DNA of 64,000 bases, from the NCBI GenBank assembly GCA_001899145.1, contig MKVF01000018.1:496001-560000 (forward strand), in the 5' to 3' direction. A program made the position numbers and the translations under genes. Under the pieces are notes generated by a model. It did not search any database and was not told the DNA's origin. It saw only the letters and a program-made list of their open reading frames with translations. This DNA is from Flavobacteriia bacterium 40-80. Lineage in GTDB: Bacteria > Bacteroidota > Bacteroidia > Flavobacteriales_D > Crocinitomicaceae. Within the stretch, counting starts at the first letter, position 1. Every line of letters starts with the position of its first letter. Shown here in pieces: positions 27,713-37,778 of this stretch.

Positions 27713-29079
27713 TAAGATAAATTGTCGATGATATCTTGTCTGGAGATAATATGATATTTTCCGTTTGTCAGCTCGACTAAAACGGCAGGTGTTTCTTTAT
27801 TGATAAGCTTAGAAACCGATTCGATGGACTGATGCTCTTTCACGATCGGGAAAGGCTTTTGCATCACCGAAGAAATCGGAGCGTCAAGATTTTGCGGATT
27901 TTCTACCAGTACCTGGTAAATGTGCGTTTCATCCAGGGAACCTACAAAATTTCCGTCTTTAATAACCGGGATCTGGGAAATACCGAATTTCTTCATCCGG
28001 CCGATCGCGTGGCTTACCAGCTCTTCTCCGAAAACAGTTAATAACGGCCTTTCGCCATGCTTGTTTACAATGTCACCGGCTGTTTTGATTTCATCGGTCA
28101 GATAACCTCTGTCACGCATCCAGTCATCATTGAATATTTTTCCGACATAACGCGATCCGGAATCATGGAACAGAACAACCACAACGTCATCCGGACCGAA
28201 TTTATCTTTCAGTTGCAGCACGCCTTTAATCGCTGAACCGGAAGACATTCCTACAAAAAGGCCTTCCTCCAGTGCTAATTTACGTGTGTAAAGCGCGGCG
28301 TCCTTATCCGTTACCTTTGTAAATCCGTCAATAAGGGAAAAATCCACGTTTTTAGGAAGAATATCCTCTCCGATCCCTTCTGTCACATACGAGTAGATCT
28401 CATTTTCATCAAAGATTCCCGTTTCGTGGTATTTTTTGAAAACCGAACCATACGTGTCAACTCCCCACACACGGACATTCGGATTTTGCTCTTTCAGATA
28501 TTTCGCAACTCCGGAAATTGTGCCTCCTGTTCCTACGCCAACTACGAAGTGCGTTACTTTTCCTTCTGTCTGTTCCCATATTTCAGGTCCTGTCTGCTCG
28601 TAATTCGCCTGTGTGTTGGACGGATTATCGTATTGATTGACATACCAGCCGTTAGGTGTTTCTTCAGCTAACCGTTTGGAAACAGAATAATAAGAACGGG
28701 GATCTGTCGGTTCAACGTCTGTAGGACATACCACTACTTTTGCTCCCATGGCGCGCAGAATATCCACTTTTTCTTTAGATTGCTTGTCGGTAGTGACACA
28801 GATAAGCTTGTATCCTTTCACAACAGCGGCCAGAGCCAGTCCCATTCCGGTATTTCCGGAAGTTCCCTCGACAATGGTTCCACCCGGCTTCAGACGCCCG
28901 TCTTTTTCGGCGTCTTCTACCATTTTCAGCGCCATACGGTCTTTACACGAATGCCCGGGATTGAAATATTCAACTTTTGCCAGTATCGTTGCAGGAATTT
29001 CTTTTGTGATGTTGTTCAATTTCACCATGGGCGTATTTCCGATGGCTTCTAAAATATTATTGCAGATTTTCATGTTCAT
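27712..29079 (-). CDS. Cystathionine beta-synthase (PLP domain plus CBS pair)
   Basis: 455 aa. The fold-type II PLP domain has GNTPMVKLN, the lysine block FNPGHSCKDRMALKM and EGTSGNTGMGLA, then VGVGTGGTISGVAKYL. A C-terminal pair of CBS domains (about residues 335-455, FGISQIPVIKDGNFVG) may bind adenosyl ligands and regulate. The reaction is serine plus homocysteine to cystathionine, or cysteine synthase-like. A TTTG-N21-TATCTTTG promoter lies just upstream. ATG 29079 and ATG 29073 are both possible starts. Confidence 0.88.
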   Translation of the reverse strand: MNMKICNNILEAIGNTPMVKLNNITKEIPATILAKVEYFNPGHSCKDRMALKMVEDAEKDGRLKPGGTIVEGTSGNTGMGLALAAVVKGYKLICVTTDKQSKEKVDILRAMGAKVVVCPTDVEPTDPRSYYSVSKRLAEETPNGWYVNQYDNPSNTQANYEQTGPEIWEQTEGKVTHFVVGVGTGGTISGVAKYLKEQNPNVRVWGVDTYGSVFKKYHETGIFDENEIYSYVTEGIGEDILPKNVDFSLIDGFTKVTDKDAALYTRKLALEEGLFVGMSSGSAIKGVLQLKDKFGPDDVVVVLFHDSGSRYVGKIFNDDWMRDRGYLTDEIKTAGDIVNKHGERPLLTVFGEELVSHAIGRMKKFGISQIPVIKDGNFVGSLDETHIYQVLVENPQNLDAPISSVMQKPFPIVKEHQSIESVSKLINKETPAVLVELTNGKYHIISRQDIIDNLS

Positions 29080-29089
29080 TCAATTAGTG

Positions 29090-29122
29090 CAAAGATAGGT
29101 ATTTCAACTGCCAAAATTCAAA
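29090..29122 (-). promoter_or_regulatory. Bacteroidota promoter, TTTG-N21-TATCTTTG
   Basis: On the minus strand TTTG (29122-29119) is followed after 21 bases by TATCTTTG (29097-29090), matching both the -33 and -7 consensus. The ATG of cystathionine beta-synthase is 10 bases further. Confidence 0.65.
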
Positions 29123-29159
29123 TCCATTCTTAAAAATCATGTTGAAAACCTTTTCTTCT

Positions 29160-29226
29160 CATTACTAATTTTCCAATCTTCTTAATTTTCTCCATCTTTC
29201 AATCTTCTGAATCTCCCAATTCCAAT
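29160..29226. repeat. Degenerate AATCTTCY-type short repeat
   Basis: About seven imperfect units of 6-10 bases (AATTTTCC, AATCTTCTT, AATTTTCTCC, ATCTTTC, AATCTTCTG, AATCTCCC, AATTCC) between the cystathionine beta-synthase and topoisomerase IV genes. A similar tract in opposite orientation lies near 34757-34795. Confidence 0.6.
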
Positions 29227-29346
29227 GTTTTTAACGTTTTGTTGTCAAAAAGTAGTAGATATTCACTGTTTTTAAAGACTTCTTTATTAGTAAATTTGAA
29301 ATTGGCTCATTGTCACCGGTTGGCAGTGATAAAACCAAATTCTATA

Positions 29347-31236
29347 ATGGCAGAAGTTCAATATACTGAAGATAATATCCGTTCTTTAGACTGGAAAGAG
29401 CACATTCGTTTACGCCCCGGAATGTATATCGGGAAGCTTGGAGACGGCTCCTCCGCTGATGACGGTATCTACATTCTTGTAAAAGAAGTGATGGATAACT
29501 GTATCGATGAATTTGTAATGGGGAACGGAAAACGTGTTGATGTAAAAATCAAGGAAAATAAAGTTTCCGTTCGGGACTACGGCCGTGGAATCCCGCTGGG
29601 AAAAGTCGTGGAAGTTGTTTCTAAGATGAATACCGGAGGTAAATACGATTCCAAAGCATTTAAAAAATCGGTCGGATTAAATGGAGTCGGTACAAAAGCG
29701 GTGAATGCGTTGAGTACATACTTCATGGTATATGCCGTCCGTGACGGGGAAAAGAAAGAAGCTGTATTTTCCCAGGGAGAGCTGGTGGAAGAAAAACCGA
29801 TTGTAAAAACCGATGAAGCAAACGGTACGTACGTTGAATTTATCGCGGACGATACGATTTTTAAAAAATACAGCTACCGTTCGATCTATCTGGAAAAGAT
29901 GTTCTGGAACTATTGTTACCTGAACAGAGGCTTATCCATTTACTACAACGGCGAAAAATTTCAGTCCAAAGACGGGTTGAAGGATTTGCTGGAAAACAAT
30001 ATGGACGGAGATCCGCTTTATCCGATAATCCATCTGGAAGGAGAAGATATCGAGGTGGCTTTTACGCATGGCAAAACATACGGTGAAGATTATTATTCCT
30101 TCGTGAACGGCCAGCATACCACACAGGGCGGAACACACCAGGGAGCTTTTCGGGAATCAATAGCGAAAGTGATCCGTGATTTTTACAATAAAAACTACGA
30201 TGCGACAGATATCCGCCAGTCGATAGTGGCGGCGATTTCCGTGAAAGTGATCGAGCCGGTATTTGAATCCCAGACAAAAACGAAATTGGGATCCCAGGAA
30301 ATCGAGCCGGGAGGACAGTCTATCCGAACATTTGTCAATGATTTCCTGAAAGAAAAACTGGATAATTTCCTGCACCGTAATCCGGATGTAGCAGAGATCA
30401 TCGAGAGAAAGATCAAGCAGAGTGAAAAGGAAAGAAAAGAGCTTTCCGGTATCCGTAAATTAGCAAGAGACCGTGCGAAAAAAGCAAGTTTGCACAACAA
30501 AAAATTGCGTGACTGTAAACTGCATCTGACCGACGAAAAAGAGGTAAGAAGAGAAGAAACGACTTTGTTTATCACAGAGGGAGATTCTGCGAGCGGATCA
30601 ATTACCAAATCAAGAGATGTGGCAACACAGGCGGTATTCTCGCTGCGTGGTAAACCGCTTAATTCTTACGGGCTGACAAAGAAGATCGTCTATGAGAACG
30701 AAGAGTTCAACCTGCTGCAGGCAGCGCTGGATATCGAAGAAGATATGGACAACCTTCGTTATAACAAGATCGTTATTGCTACCGATGCCGATGTGGACGG
30801 GATGCACATCCGGTTATTGCTGCTGACCTTCTTTTTGCAATTCTTCCCTGATTTGATAAAAAGAGGGCATGTGTTTGTGTTGCAGACGCCGCTTTTCAGG
30901 GTGAGAAATAAGAAGAAGACCATTTATTGTTATTCAGAAGAAGAGCGCAGAAATGCAATCGCGGAACTTGGGAAAAACCCGGAAATCACGCGGTTCAAAG
31001 GATTAGGAGAAATTTCGCCGGATGAGTTTAAGAATTTTATCGGAGAAGATATCCGTCTGGATCCCGTGGTCATTTCCAAAGAAGCATCTATCGAAACGAT
31101 ATTGTCCTACTACATGGGGAAAAACACCCCTGAACGCCAGGATTTTATTATTGATAACCTGAAAGTAGAAAAAGATAGTGAAGAAGCATTGATCGGAGGA
31201 GCCAAAACTAAAACAGAAGAAAACGAGGAATTATGA
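29347..31236 (+). CDS. parE: DNA topoisomerase IV subunit B (GyrB/ParE family)
   Basis: 629 aa from ATG 29347 ([20 protein letters not shown]). The 36 upstream codons run into an intergenic repeat and are not convincing. The GHKL ATPase has [27 protein letters not shown] and [12 protein letters not shown]. The Toprim part has [10 protein letters not shown] and [13 protein letters not shown]. With subunit A it decatenates chromosomes. The length and the start signature fit the ParE-like branch of this phylum better than GyrB. The stop overlaps the start of the A subunit. Confidence 0.9.
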   Translation: MAEVQYTEDNIRSLDWKEHIRLRPGMYIGKLGDGSSADDGIYILVKEVMDNCIDEFVMGNGKRVDVKIKENKVSVRDYGRGIPLGKVVEVVSKMNTGGKYDSKAFKKSVGLNGVGTKAVNALSTYFMVYAVRDGEKKEAVFSQGELVEEKPIVKTDEANGTYVEFIADDTIFKKYSYRSIYLEKMFWNYCYLNRGLSIYYNGEKFQSKDGLKDLLENNMDGDPLYPIIHLEGEDIEVAFTHGKTYGEDYYSFVNGQHTTQGGTHQGAFRESIAKVIRDFYNKNYDATDIRQSIVAAISVKVIEPVFESQTKTKLGSQEIEPGGQSIRTFVNDFLKEKLDNFLHRNPDVAEIIERKIKQSEKERKELSGIRKLARDRAKKASLHNKKLRDCKLHLTDEKEVRREETTLFITEGDSASGSITKSRDVATQAVFSLRGKPLNSYGLTKKIVYENEEFNLLQAALDIEEDMDNLRYNKIVIATDADVDGMHIRLLLLTFFLQFFPDLIKRGHVFVLQTPLFRVRNKKKTIYCYSEEERRNAIAELGKNPEITRFKGLGEISPDEFKNFIGEDIRLDPVVISKEASIETILSYYMGKNTPERQDFIIDNLKVEKDSEEALIGGAKTKTEENEEL

Positions 31237-33905
31237 TGGATGAAGAAGAAAAAGACGACGCTTTGAATCAACCGGAAGAAAACCCGGATTTTTCCGGAGA
31301 TAAAATTGTTCCTCTCAGCGGTCTTTATGAAAACTGGTTTCTGGATTATGCCTCGTATGTGATTCTGGAACGTGCGGTTCCCTCTTTATACGACGGGTTT
31401 AAGCCCGTTCAGCGCAGAATCCTGCATTCGATGAAAGAGCTGGATGACGGCCGCTACAACAAAGTAGCGAATGTGATCGGAAACACAATGAAATATCACC
31501 CGCATGGTGATGCTTCGATTGGTGATGCGCTTGTCGGAATGGGACAAAAAGACCTGCTGGTGGATTGCCAGGGAAACTGGGGAAATGTGTTGACGGGAGA
31601 TGGAGCTGCTGCACCGCGTTATATTGAAGCACGTTTATCAAAATTCGCAAGTCATGTAGTTTTTAATCCGAAAACAACGAACTGGCTTTTAAGCTATGAC
31701 GGCCGGAATAAAGAACCGGAGCAATTACCTGTAAAATTCCCTTTGCTTTTGGCACAGGGAGCAGAAGGGATCGCCGTAGGCATGGCATGTAAAATTTTAC
31801 CGCATAACTTCATCGAGCTGATCGACCAGTCGATCAATCATTTAAAAGGTAAGAAAGTCGAGATTTTCCCTGATTTTCCACAGGGAGGATCAGCGGATTT
31901 TTCCGGTTACAACGACGGATTGCGGGGCGGAAAGGTACGCGTGCGTGCCCGCATAAAAAAAGTGGACAATAAAACACTGATGATCTCTGAAATTCCGTAC
32001 GGGACAACTACGGGGAGTTTGATTGATTCGATTATCAAGGCAAACGATAAAGGAAAGATCAAGGTTAAGAAGATAGAAGATAATACGTCCGCGAATGTGG
32101 AGATCATGATCCATATCGCACCGGGAGTTTCTCCGGATAAAACGATTGATGCTTTGTTCGCATTTACGGACTGCGAAGTGTCTATCTCTCCGAATTGTTC
32201 GGTGATTGATGGTGAGAAGCCTCGTTTTATGGGAGTTTCCGAAATTCTGAAAACAAATACGGATCATACTGTTCAGCTGTTAAAATGGGAGCTGGAAATC
32301 CGTTTGAATGAGCTGGAACAACAATGGCATTTTTCCACCCTGGAAAAAATCTTCATTCGTGAGGAAATGTACATTGATTTCAAAAAATATTCGGACAGAG
32401 AAAGTTTATATACGTATTTGTACAAGCGATTTGAGCCGTTCAAAAAACAGTTTATTCGTGAAATAACAGACGAAGATCTGTTAAAGCTGACACAGATTCA
32501 GATGATTCGTATCACGCGTTTTGACTCCGATAAAGCCGATGAAAACATCGCGAAGCTGGAGGCAGAAATGGAAGAAGTGAAAGCGAAGCTGGCGAACCTT
32601 ATTGAATATGCGGTTGATTATTATAAGGATCTGAAAAAACGTTTCGGTGACGGCAAAGAGCGTAAAACTGAAATGAAGATTTTTGACAATATCAACGCAA
32701 CAAAAGTAATTATTGCCAACAGGAAATTATACGTTGATACAGAAGAAGGCTTTATCGGTTACGGGCTGAAAAAAGGAGAGCCGGTAAATGACTGCTCCGA
32801 AATTGATGATGTAATTATTTTCTTCAGTACGGGGAAAATGATGGTTACAAAAGTGGCGGACAAGAAATTTGTCGGGAAAGGAATTATTCATGCGGATGTC
32901 TGGAAAAAAGGAGATAAGCGCACCATTTATCACCTGATGTATCAGGATGGACTGGGTGGCGCAACCATGATGAAACGCTTTTATGTGAATTCCATCACCA
33001 GAGATACGGAATATGATCTGACAAGAGGAACAAAAGGTTCGAAAGTATTGTATTTCTCCGTACACCCGAACGGTGAACGCGAGGTGGTAACCATATTATT
33101 GCGCCCGAGACCGCATTTGAAACGTTTGCGTTTTGATATTGATTTTGGGGATCTGCTGATAAAAGGCAGAAATGCCGGCGGGAACAGAGTGACGAAAGAA
33201 ATTGTTTCTAAAATTATTCAGAAAGAGGTCGGCGGTTCAACGCTTTCCGCGAGAAAAATATGGTATGATGCTGTTGTCGGACGCCTGAACGATGAAGGCA
33301 GAGGAAAATACCTGGGCGCGTTCAAAGGAGATGAGCGTATTCTTACCTTATATAAAAACGGCGAGTACCGTCTTTCAGGATTTGACCTGGCGACACATTT
33401 TGACGAAGATATGATCCATATTGAAAAATGGATCAAAGACCGCCCGATCTCAACGGTTTATTTTGATGCAGAGAAAGATCTGCATTTTGTGAAACGCTTC
33501 CTGTGCGAAGTTACCATGGATAAAAGAGTGAGCTTCATTTCAGAATCAGAAGGTTCTTATATGGATGCCGTTTCCACTTCTTTCCGTCCGGAGATCAGGA
33601 TTGTTTACAACAAGCTGCTGAAACAAACGAAAAACCTTCCGGACAATGTGGTCAACATTGCCGACATGATCGAGATCAAAGGAATGAAGGCACAGGGAAA
33701 TCAGGTGACGAAATTAAAAGTGAAGGAAATTGTGCTGACACACGAAATAGACGGCGGAGAGCCCTGGCCGGAAGATGTAGTGGAAGAGGTGCCTCAGGTC
33801 GATTCAGAAGATGATATGGGAGAAGAAACAGAGGATAATACCTTTGAATGGGATGTGACAGATCCGGAATCGGAAGAAGATGACGGACAGGCAAAGCTGT
33901 TCTGA
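31233..33905 (+). CDS. parC: DNA topoisomerase IV subunit A (GyrA/ParC family)
   Basis: 890 aa. It has an acidic N-terminal tail, the winged-helix core [14 protein letters not shown], then [25 protein letters not shown], and the catalytic tyrosine in [12 protein letters not shown] coiled coil is seen near residue 440. The C-terminal part has degenerate beta-propeller blades and a strongly acidic end (about 860-890). It cuts and rejoins DNA with the ParE-like subunit. Overlap with parE is four bases (ATGA), so translation is coupled. Confidence 0.9.
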   Translation: MMDEEEKDDALNQPEENPDFSGDKIVPLSGLYENWFLDYASYVILERAVPSLYDGFKPVQRRILHSMKELDDGRYNKVANVIGNTMKYHPHGDASIGDALVGMGQKDLLVDCQGNWGNVLTGDGAAAPRYIEARLSKFASHVVFNPKTTNWLLSYDGRNKEPEQLPVKFPLLLAQGAEGIAVGMACKILPHNFIELIDQSINHLKGKKVEIFPDFPQGGSADFSGYNDGLRGGKVRVRARIKKVDNKTLMISEIPYGTTTGSLIDSIIKANDKGKIKVKKIEDNTSANVEIMIHIAPGVSPDKTIDALFAFTDCEVSISPNCSVIDGEKPRFMGVSEILKTNTDHTVQLLKWELEIRLNELEQQWHFSTLEKIFIREEMYIDFKKYSDRESLYTYLYKRFEPFKKQFIREITDEDLLKLTQIQMIRITRFDSDKADENIAKLEAEMEEVKAKLANLIEYAVDYYKDLKKRFGDGKERKTEMKIFDNINATKVIIANRKLYVDTEEGFIGYGLKKGEPVNDCSEIDDVIIFFSTGKMMVTKVADKKFVGKGIIHADVWKKGDKRTIYHLMYQDGLGGATMMKRFYVNSITRDTEYDLTRGTKGSKVLYFSVHPNGEREVVTILLRPRPHLKRLRFDIDFGDLLIKGRNAGGNRVTKEIVSKIIQKEVGGSTLSARKIWYDAVVGRLNDEGRGKYLGAFKGDERILTLYKNGEYRLSGFDLATHFDEDMIHIEKWIKDRPISTVYFDAEKDLHFVKRFLCEVTMDKRVSFISESEGSYMDAVSTSFRPEIRIVYNKLLKQTKNLPDNVVNIADMIEIKGMKAQGNQVTKLKVKEIVLTHEIDGGEPWPEDVVEEVPQVDSEDDMGEETEDNTFEWDVTDPESEEDDGQAKLF

Positions 33906-33977
33906 TCTGATAATATTGAATAAACAGAATTTTGTATTGAAATAATTTATAAATTAGATAATTAAACCATAATAAAG

Positions 33978-34709
33978 ATGAAAAACTACCTTGGAAGTGC
34001 AATTATCGGTATCGCAGTAGTGATTGCCGCAATCGTTTTAGGAAATGCGTATGCTAAAAAATTTACGCAGAATGATATTATTACCGTAACCGGTTTGGGA
34101 GAAGAAGATTTTTCGTCCGATCTGATCGTTTGGAACGCTTCTTTTCGTGTGAATGATTACGACCTGAGCGCGGCGTACAAAAAACTGGAAAAGGACAGAA
34201 ACAAGATCAGGAATTATTTTATTTCCAAAGGAATAAAGAAAGAACAGATCGTTTTTTCTTCAGTGGATATTTCCAAAGATTACGATTACCAGTACAATGA
34301 CAACGGGAACTTAATCGGGCAGACTTTCCGCGGATATTCACTGAACCAGCTGGTGACTATTGAGTCCAGTGAAGTGGATAAAGTGGAAGTATTATCGCGG
34401 GAATCTACGGAATTGATCAACGATGGAATTGAATTGTTTTCCAATCCGCCGTCCTATTATTATACAAAACTGGCAGAGCTGAAATTGAAAATGATCGAAA
34501 ACGCTACGAAAGACGCGTATGGACGTGCTAAAATTATTGCTGAAAATGCCGGCGGGAAACTGGGAGATCTGAAATCGTCTTCCATGGGAGTGATACAGAT
34601 CAACGGACGTAATTCCAATGATGACTATTCCTGGGGTGGAAACTTTAATACTTCTTCAAAGCTCAAAACAGCTTCGATCACGATCCGCCTGGAATACGAG
34701 GCGAAATAA
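33978..34709 (+). CDS. SIMPL domain (DUF541) protein
   Basis: 243 aa. One N-terminal membrane helix or uncleaved signal (YLGSAIIGIAVVIAAIVLGNAYA), then a SIMPL domain beginning DIITVTGLGEEDFSSDLIVWNASF and containing LSAAYKKLEKDRNKI and DAYGRAKIIAENAGGKLGDL. Family members lie in the periplasm or membrane and oligomerise. Biochemical role unclear. Confidence 0.85.
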   Translation: MKNYLGSAIIGIAVVIAAIVLGNAYAKKFTQNDIITVTGLGEEDFSSDLIVWNASFRVNDYDLSAAYKKLEKDRNKIRNYFISKGIKKEQIVFSSVDISKDYDYQYNDNGNLIGQTFRGYSLNQLVTIESSEVDKVEVLSRESTELINDGIELFSNPPSYYYTKLAELKLKMIENATKDAYGRAKIIAENAGGKLGDLKSSSMGVIQINGRNSNDDYSWGGNFNTSSKLKTASITIRLEYEAK

Positions 34710-34730
34710 CAGGGCGGAGAGCAAAGTAAG

Positions 34731-35975
34731 ATGAAAGGTGGATTAATTTTTTCCCTTAACAAGAAGATTAATGAGGGGAGATTGAGGAAGAGATACTTTC
34801 GGGATTTCCCTGTCTTTAATTTTCGATTTTCATTCACCCTTCTTTTTCTGCTGATACAATCGGCGGTATTTTCCCAATCGTGGAAAAATTACCTGTTCAC
34901 GGAAGAAATCAAGGAAAAATATGCGGAGGATTCAAGCATTGCAAATGTTCAGCAGTTAATTCTCGAAGCGATGAACACAGGCAATTATGAATTGTCCTTA
35001 CAGTTCTATGATAAAATTTTCCCGAAGCCGTCCTTATCCGCTTACAATGATTCATTGTTAAGCAGCGGTTCGTTCTCAAGAGAAGAAGCAAAAACGGCAT
35101 TTTTAGCATTGACTGATCAGCACCGGGTCACTTTGCTGAGCGATGCTTACTTTTTTCCTGCACCGCGTTACTTTCTGAAAAGTTCATTACCTGAATTGTG
35201 GAAACAAGGATACCGGTATCTGGGGTTGGAAGGATTATATGTGGATTCCCTCGAAGGAACAAAGCTCCTGACAGATTCTCTTGGATTTTATATGCCGGAA
35301 AAAAATTATCGTGAGCTGGTTCAGACTGCCCTGGATTTAGGCTTTGTAATTTTTTCCTATGATGACCTGAACGCGCCCTCATGGGATGAACGCCTGGAGC
35401 GCCAGGTTCAGAAAGCGGAGACATTTTTGAGTAAGCATACGGAAGGGAAAATTTTGTTTTTCTGTAATACCTACCATCTGGACGAACACCAGGATGATTC
35501 ACTGATTACCAGCATTGCGAGCCTGCTGTGCCATAAATCGGGGATTGATCCGCTGACGGTAAACCAGTCTTTTGTAACCGGGCGATCGGACAAAAACCTG
35601 GAAAGCAGCCTGATCAGAGAAATTCAGTATCCTGTTTGCTTAAAAAAAGACGGAGAAATTTTCGGAGGCCTTGATTCCTTAAAAAGGACCGATATGATCA
35701 TTTTTCAGCCGGAATGGAAAACGATTGTAGCTTCCGCAGCCCGGCAGGCGGATAATTTCACAATTCCCCATAAGCGGATCATTGATTATCCTGTTTTTCT
35801 GATGGCATTTCAAAAAGAGCCTTTTGAGAAGGGCGGTTTTCCTTTCATCCTCAAAGAAGTAAAAAGTAAAGAAGACAATACTTCCTTTTATTTACCCAAA
35901 GGAGAATATACTTTTTTATTTTTGTACAAGGACAGAGAGCTGTTCCATACTTTAAATGTGGTAAAAACGAAATAA
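34731..35975 (+). CDS. Secreted protein of unknown function
   Basis: 414 aa if begun at ATG 34731. The real export signal is at residues 33-49 (FSFTLLFLLIQSAVFSQ). The preceding 30 residues are encoded by a short repeat tract resembling 29160-29226 in reverse, so the N-terminus is doubtful. The mature part contains VTLLSDAYFFPAPRYFLKSS and GYRYLGLEGLY, faintly like the erythromycin-esterase/ChaN-type layout, but with no catalytic residues that I can assign. Sits 21 bases after the SIMPL gene and one base before a small membrane protein gene. Confidence 0.6.
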   Translation: MKGGLIFSLNKKINEGRLRKRYFRDFPVFNFRFSFTLLFLLIQSAVFSQSWKNYLFTEEIKEKYAEDSSIANVQQLILEAMNTGNYELSLQFYDKIFPKPSLSAYNDSLLSSGSFSREEAKTAFLALTDQHRVTLLSDAYFFPAPRYFLKSSLPELWKQGYRYLGLEGLYVDSLEGTKLLTDSLGFYMPEKNYRELVQTALDLGFVIFSYDDLNAPSWDERLERQVQKAETFLSKHTEGKILFFCNTYHLDEHQDDSLITSIASLLCHKSGIDPLTVNQSFVTGRSDKNLESSLIREIQYPVCLKKDGEIFGGLDSLKRTDMIIFQPEWKTIVASAARQADNFTIPHKRIIDYPVFLMAFQKEPFEKGGFPFILKEVKSKEDNTSFYLPKGEYTFLFLYKDRELFHTLNVVKTK

Positions 35976-35976
35976 G

Positions 35977-36156
35977 ATGAAGAATAATAAGATATTGATA
36001 CTCGGAATTGCAGGAATGGGATTTTTATGTTTGTTACAGCTGATCCTGATTTTTACAAAAGCGCCAAATCCCGCTCCCAGATCATTGATAGTCGGTTATG
36101 TCCTGATGGCGTTGCTGACATTCGCCGGAGTGATTAAAGGGATGCTTAAGAAATAA
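35977..36156 (+). CDS. Small two-helix membrane protein (59 aa)
   Basis: 59 codons from ATG 35977 to TAA 36154-36156. Two hydrophobic segments (ILILGIAGMGFLCLLQLILIF and LIVGYVLMALLTFAGVI) are joined by a short basic/proline hinge (TKAPNPAPRS), ending KGMLKK. The ATG begins one base after the stop of the previous gene, supporting real, coupled translation. No family recognised. Confidence 0.65.
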   Translation: MKNNKILILGIAGMGFLCLLQLILIFTKAPNPAPRSLIVGYVLMALLTFAGVIKGMLKK

Positions 36157-36170
36157 TGAACAGCATTCCA

Positions 36171-36262
36171 TCTAATCTCTAATCTCTGATATCTAATATC
36201 TAATATCTATTGTCTAATGTCTGAATTCTCTTACTCTAACATCTAATATCTAGTGTCTGAAA
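36171..36262. repeat. Heptamer tandem repeat, about 13 units of TCTAATA-type
   Basis: Consecutive units with period 7: TCTAATC twice, TCTGATA, TCTAATA twice, TCTATTG, TCTAATG, TCTGAAT, one 8-mer TCTCTTAC, TCTAACA, TCTAATA, TCTAGTG, TCTGAAA. TCT is invariant at the start of each. It fills the gap between the small membrane protein and the DsbA-family gene and stops two bases before the latter's ATG. Confidence 0.85.
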
Positions 36263-36264
36263 AA

Positions 36265-36972
36265 ATGAAAGTAGAAATATGGTCGGACGTAATGTGTCCG
36301 TTTTGTTACATCGGAAAGCACAAGTTTGAAACGGCTTTGAACCAGCTCCCTTTTAAAGAAAAAGTGGAAGTGGAATGGAAAAGCTTTCAGCTGGCTCCCG
36401 ATCTGGCTCCGGTTCCCGGAGTGGATATTTATGATATGCTGGCAAAGATGAAAGGACAGACAAGAGAATGGTCTGTTCAGATGCACGATCAGGTGACGCT
36501 TGCGGGAAAAGAAGCAGGAGTGGATTTTCACTTTGAGAAAGGTATTCCTGCAAATACGTTTGACGCGCACCGGTTATTGCAGGCAGCAAAAGTCATGGGG
36601 AAGGGAAATGAAGCGGAAGAGCGGATGTTCCGGGCGTTTTTTTCCGAAGGATTGAATGTTGCGGATCACGGTGTTCTGAAAGCAATTGCGCTCGAAATCG
36701 GATTAGATGAACAGGAAACTGTTAACGTGCTCACGACCCAAAAATATGCGGACGAAGTAAAGAAAGACATTGCCGAAGCACAGCAAATAGGAGTGAGAGG
36801 CGTTCCGTTCTTTGTATTTGACAGAAAATACGCAGTTTCCGGAGCGCAGGACGTAACTGTTTTTGTTCAGACTTTGGAGAAGAGCTTTCAGGACTGGCTG
36901 GAAAAGCACCCTTCGGAAGAATTTAAAGTGATTGAAGGAAGTGTCTGCCGGGTAGACGGAACCTGCGATTAA
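36265..36972 (+). CDS. DsbA-family (FrnE-like) thiol oxidoreductase
   Basis: 235 aa from ATG 36265. A GTG at 36253 also lies in frame but is inside the heptamer repeat. It opens MKVEIWSDVMCPFCYIGKHKFE, a thioredoxin-fold with CPFC active site. A helical insert and IGVRGVPFFVFDRKYAVSGAQ (cis-proline region) follow. There is no signal peptide, so it is cytoplasmic, as FrnE-type proteins are. The C-terminus has a second Cys pair (VCRVDGTCD). Likely a disulfide isomerase or oxidoreductase. Confidence 0.88.
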   Translation: MKVEIWSDVMCPFCYIGKHKFETALNQLPFKEKVEVEWKSFQLAPDLAPVPGVDIYDMLAKMKGQTREWSVQMHDQVTLAGKEAGVDFHFEKGIPANTFDAHRLLQAAKVMGKGNEAEERMFRAFFSEGLNVADHGVLKAIALEIGLDEQETVNVLTTQKYADEVKKDIAEAQQIGVRGVPFFVFDRKYAVSGAQDVTVFVQTLEKSFQDWLEKHPSEEFKVIEGSVCRVDGTCD

Positions 36973-37007
36973 AGAAGGAAAAAGCCCGGAAAATATTCTG
37001 TTTTTTC

Positions 37008-37015
37008 TACATTTG
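37008..37015 (+). promoter_or_regulatory. Bacteroidota -7 element (TACATTTG)
   Basis: TACATTTG, 43 bases before ATG 37059. Supports a separate transcript for the exported protein that follows. Confidence 0.5.
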
Positions 37016-37058
37016 CTTCCGTTTTGTGCTGAAAGATTTAATCTTAAATAATTTGATT

Positions 37059-37697
37059 ATGAAAATAATGCTGCTTCTGATTTGTTTATTGACTTCACCG
37101 GTATTTATAAATGCTCAAAAATCAACAGACATCAGGCTGATCCGGGAAAACTACGAGCTATACACCAAAGCATTATTGACCTTTGACGGAAAATCAGCAG
37201 TAGATTATGTGACGCAAAACACCATTGATTATTACGGGAAGCTCAATGAGCTGGTAAAGCATGGTGATTCGGCAACAGTGGCAAAATCACCGCTCATGGA
37301 TCGTTTTATGGTGTTCCGTATCCGCCATCAGATGTCCCTGGAGCCATTAAGCTTTTATTCGGGAAGAGAATTGCTGATCTACGCCATTACTTCCGGTTTG
37401 ATCGGTAAGAACAGCGCACGAGATATCATACTGGATAAAATCTCCGTTAAAGGAAATGAGGCGATTGCCGGAGCGAAAAAAGGAAAAGAAATAGCAGGGA
37501 GATTTTATTTCAAAAAAGAAAACAATAAATGGCGGATGAACCTGGTACCTTTAATCGATGAGACCAGCGCTTACCTTTCCTCCGACCTGAAAAAACGTTC
37601 TGTCAAGGAAAATGACTTTATCCACGAGCTGATCCAAAGTGTCAATGAATCTCCTGTAGATAAGGGGATTTACTGGCTTCCGACGGAAGGGAAATAA
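37059..37697 (+). CDS. Exported protein of unknown function
   Basis: 212 aa from ATG 37059. The frame extends back to a GTG at 37026, but the signal peptide (MKIMLLLICLLTSPVFINAQ) begins at this ATG. The mature part is mixed alpha-beta (LIRENYELYTKALLTFDGKSAVDYVT, later GRFYFKKENNKWRMNLVPLID), resembling NTF2/SnoaL-like layout weakly. Not assigned. Followed by a good terminator. Confidence 0.68.
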   Translation: MKIMLLLICLLTSPVFINAQKSTDIRLIRENYELYTKALLTFDGKSAVDYVTQNTIDYYGKLNELVKHGDSATVAKSPLMDRFMVFRIRHQMSLEPLSFYSGRELLIYAITSGLIGKNSARDIILDKISVKGNEAIAGAKKGKEIAGRFYFKKENNKWRMNLVPLIDETSAYLSSDLKKRSVKENDFIHELIQSVNESPVDKGIYWLPTEGK

Positions 37698-37727
37698 CAA
37701 ACATCAATACGATTTTTTTAAATAACG

Positions 37728-37762
37728 AAAGGCGGTCTGTTAAGATCGCCTTTGCCTTTTTA
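37728..37762 (+). terminator. Rho-independent terminator
   Basis: Stem AAAGGCGGTCT (37728-37738) and AGATCGCCTTT (37743-37753) with one G-T wobble and a four-base loop, followed by GCCTTTTTAT. The end of the convergent lipoprotein gene at 37779 is close, so it may serve both strands. Confidence 0.8.
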
Positions 37763-37778
37763 TATATTGATAGCTTTA

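Noticed and set aside
29347-33905. DNA gyrase instead of topoisomerase IV
   Set aside because: Adjacent overlapping B and A genes with a short, acidic-ended A subunit and the [20 protein letters not shown] start fit the ParE/ParC pair of this phylum better, though the two are homologous and some uncertainty remains.
36171-36262. CRISPR array
   Set aside because: Seven-base units without spacers; no cas genes in the window.
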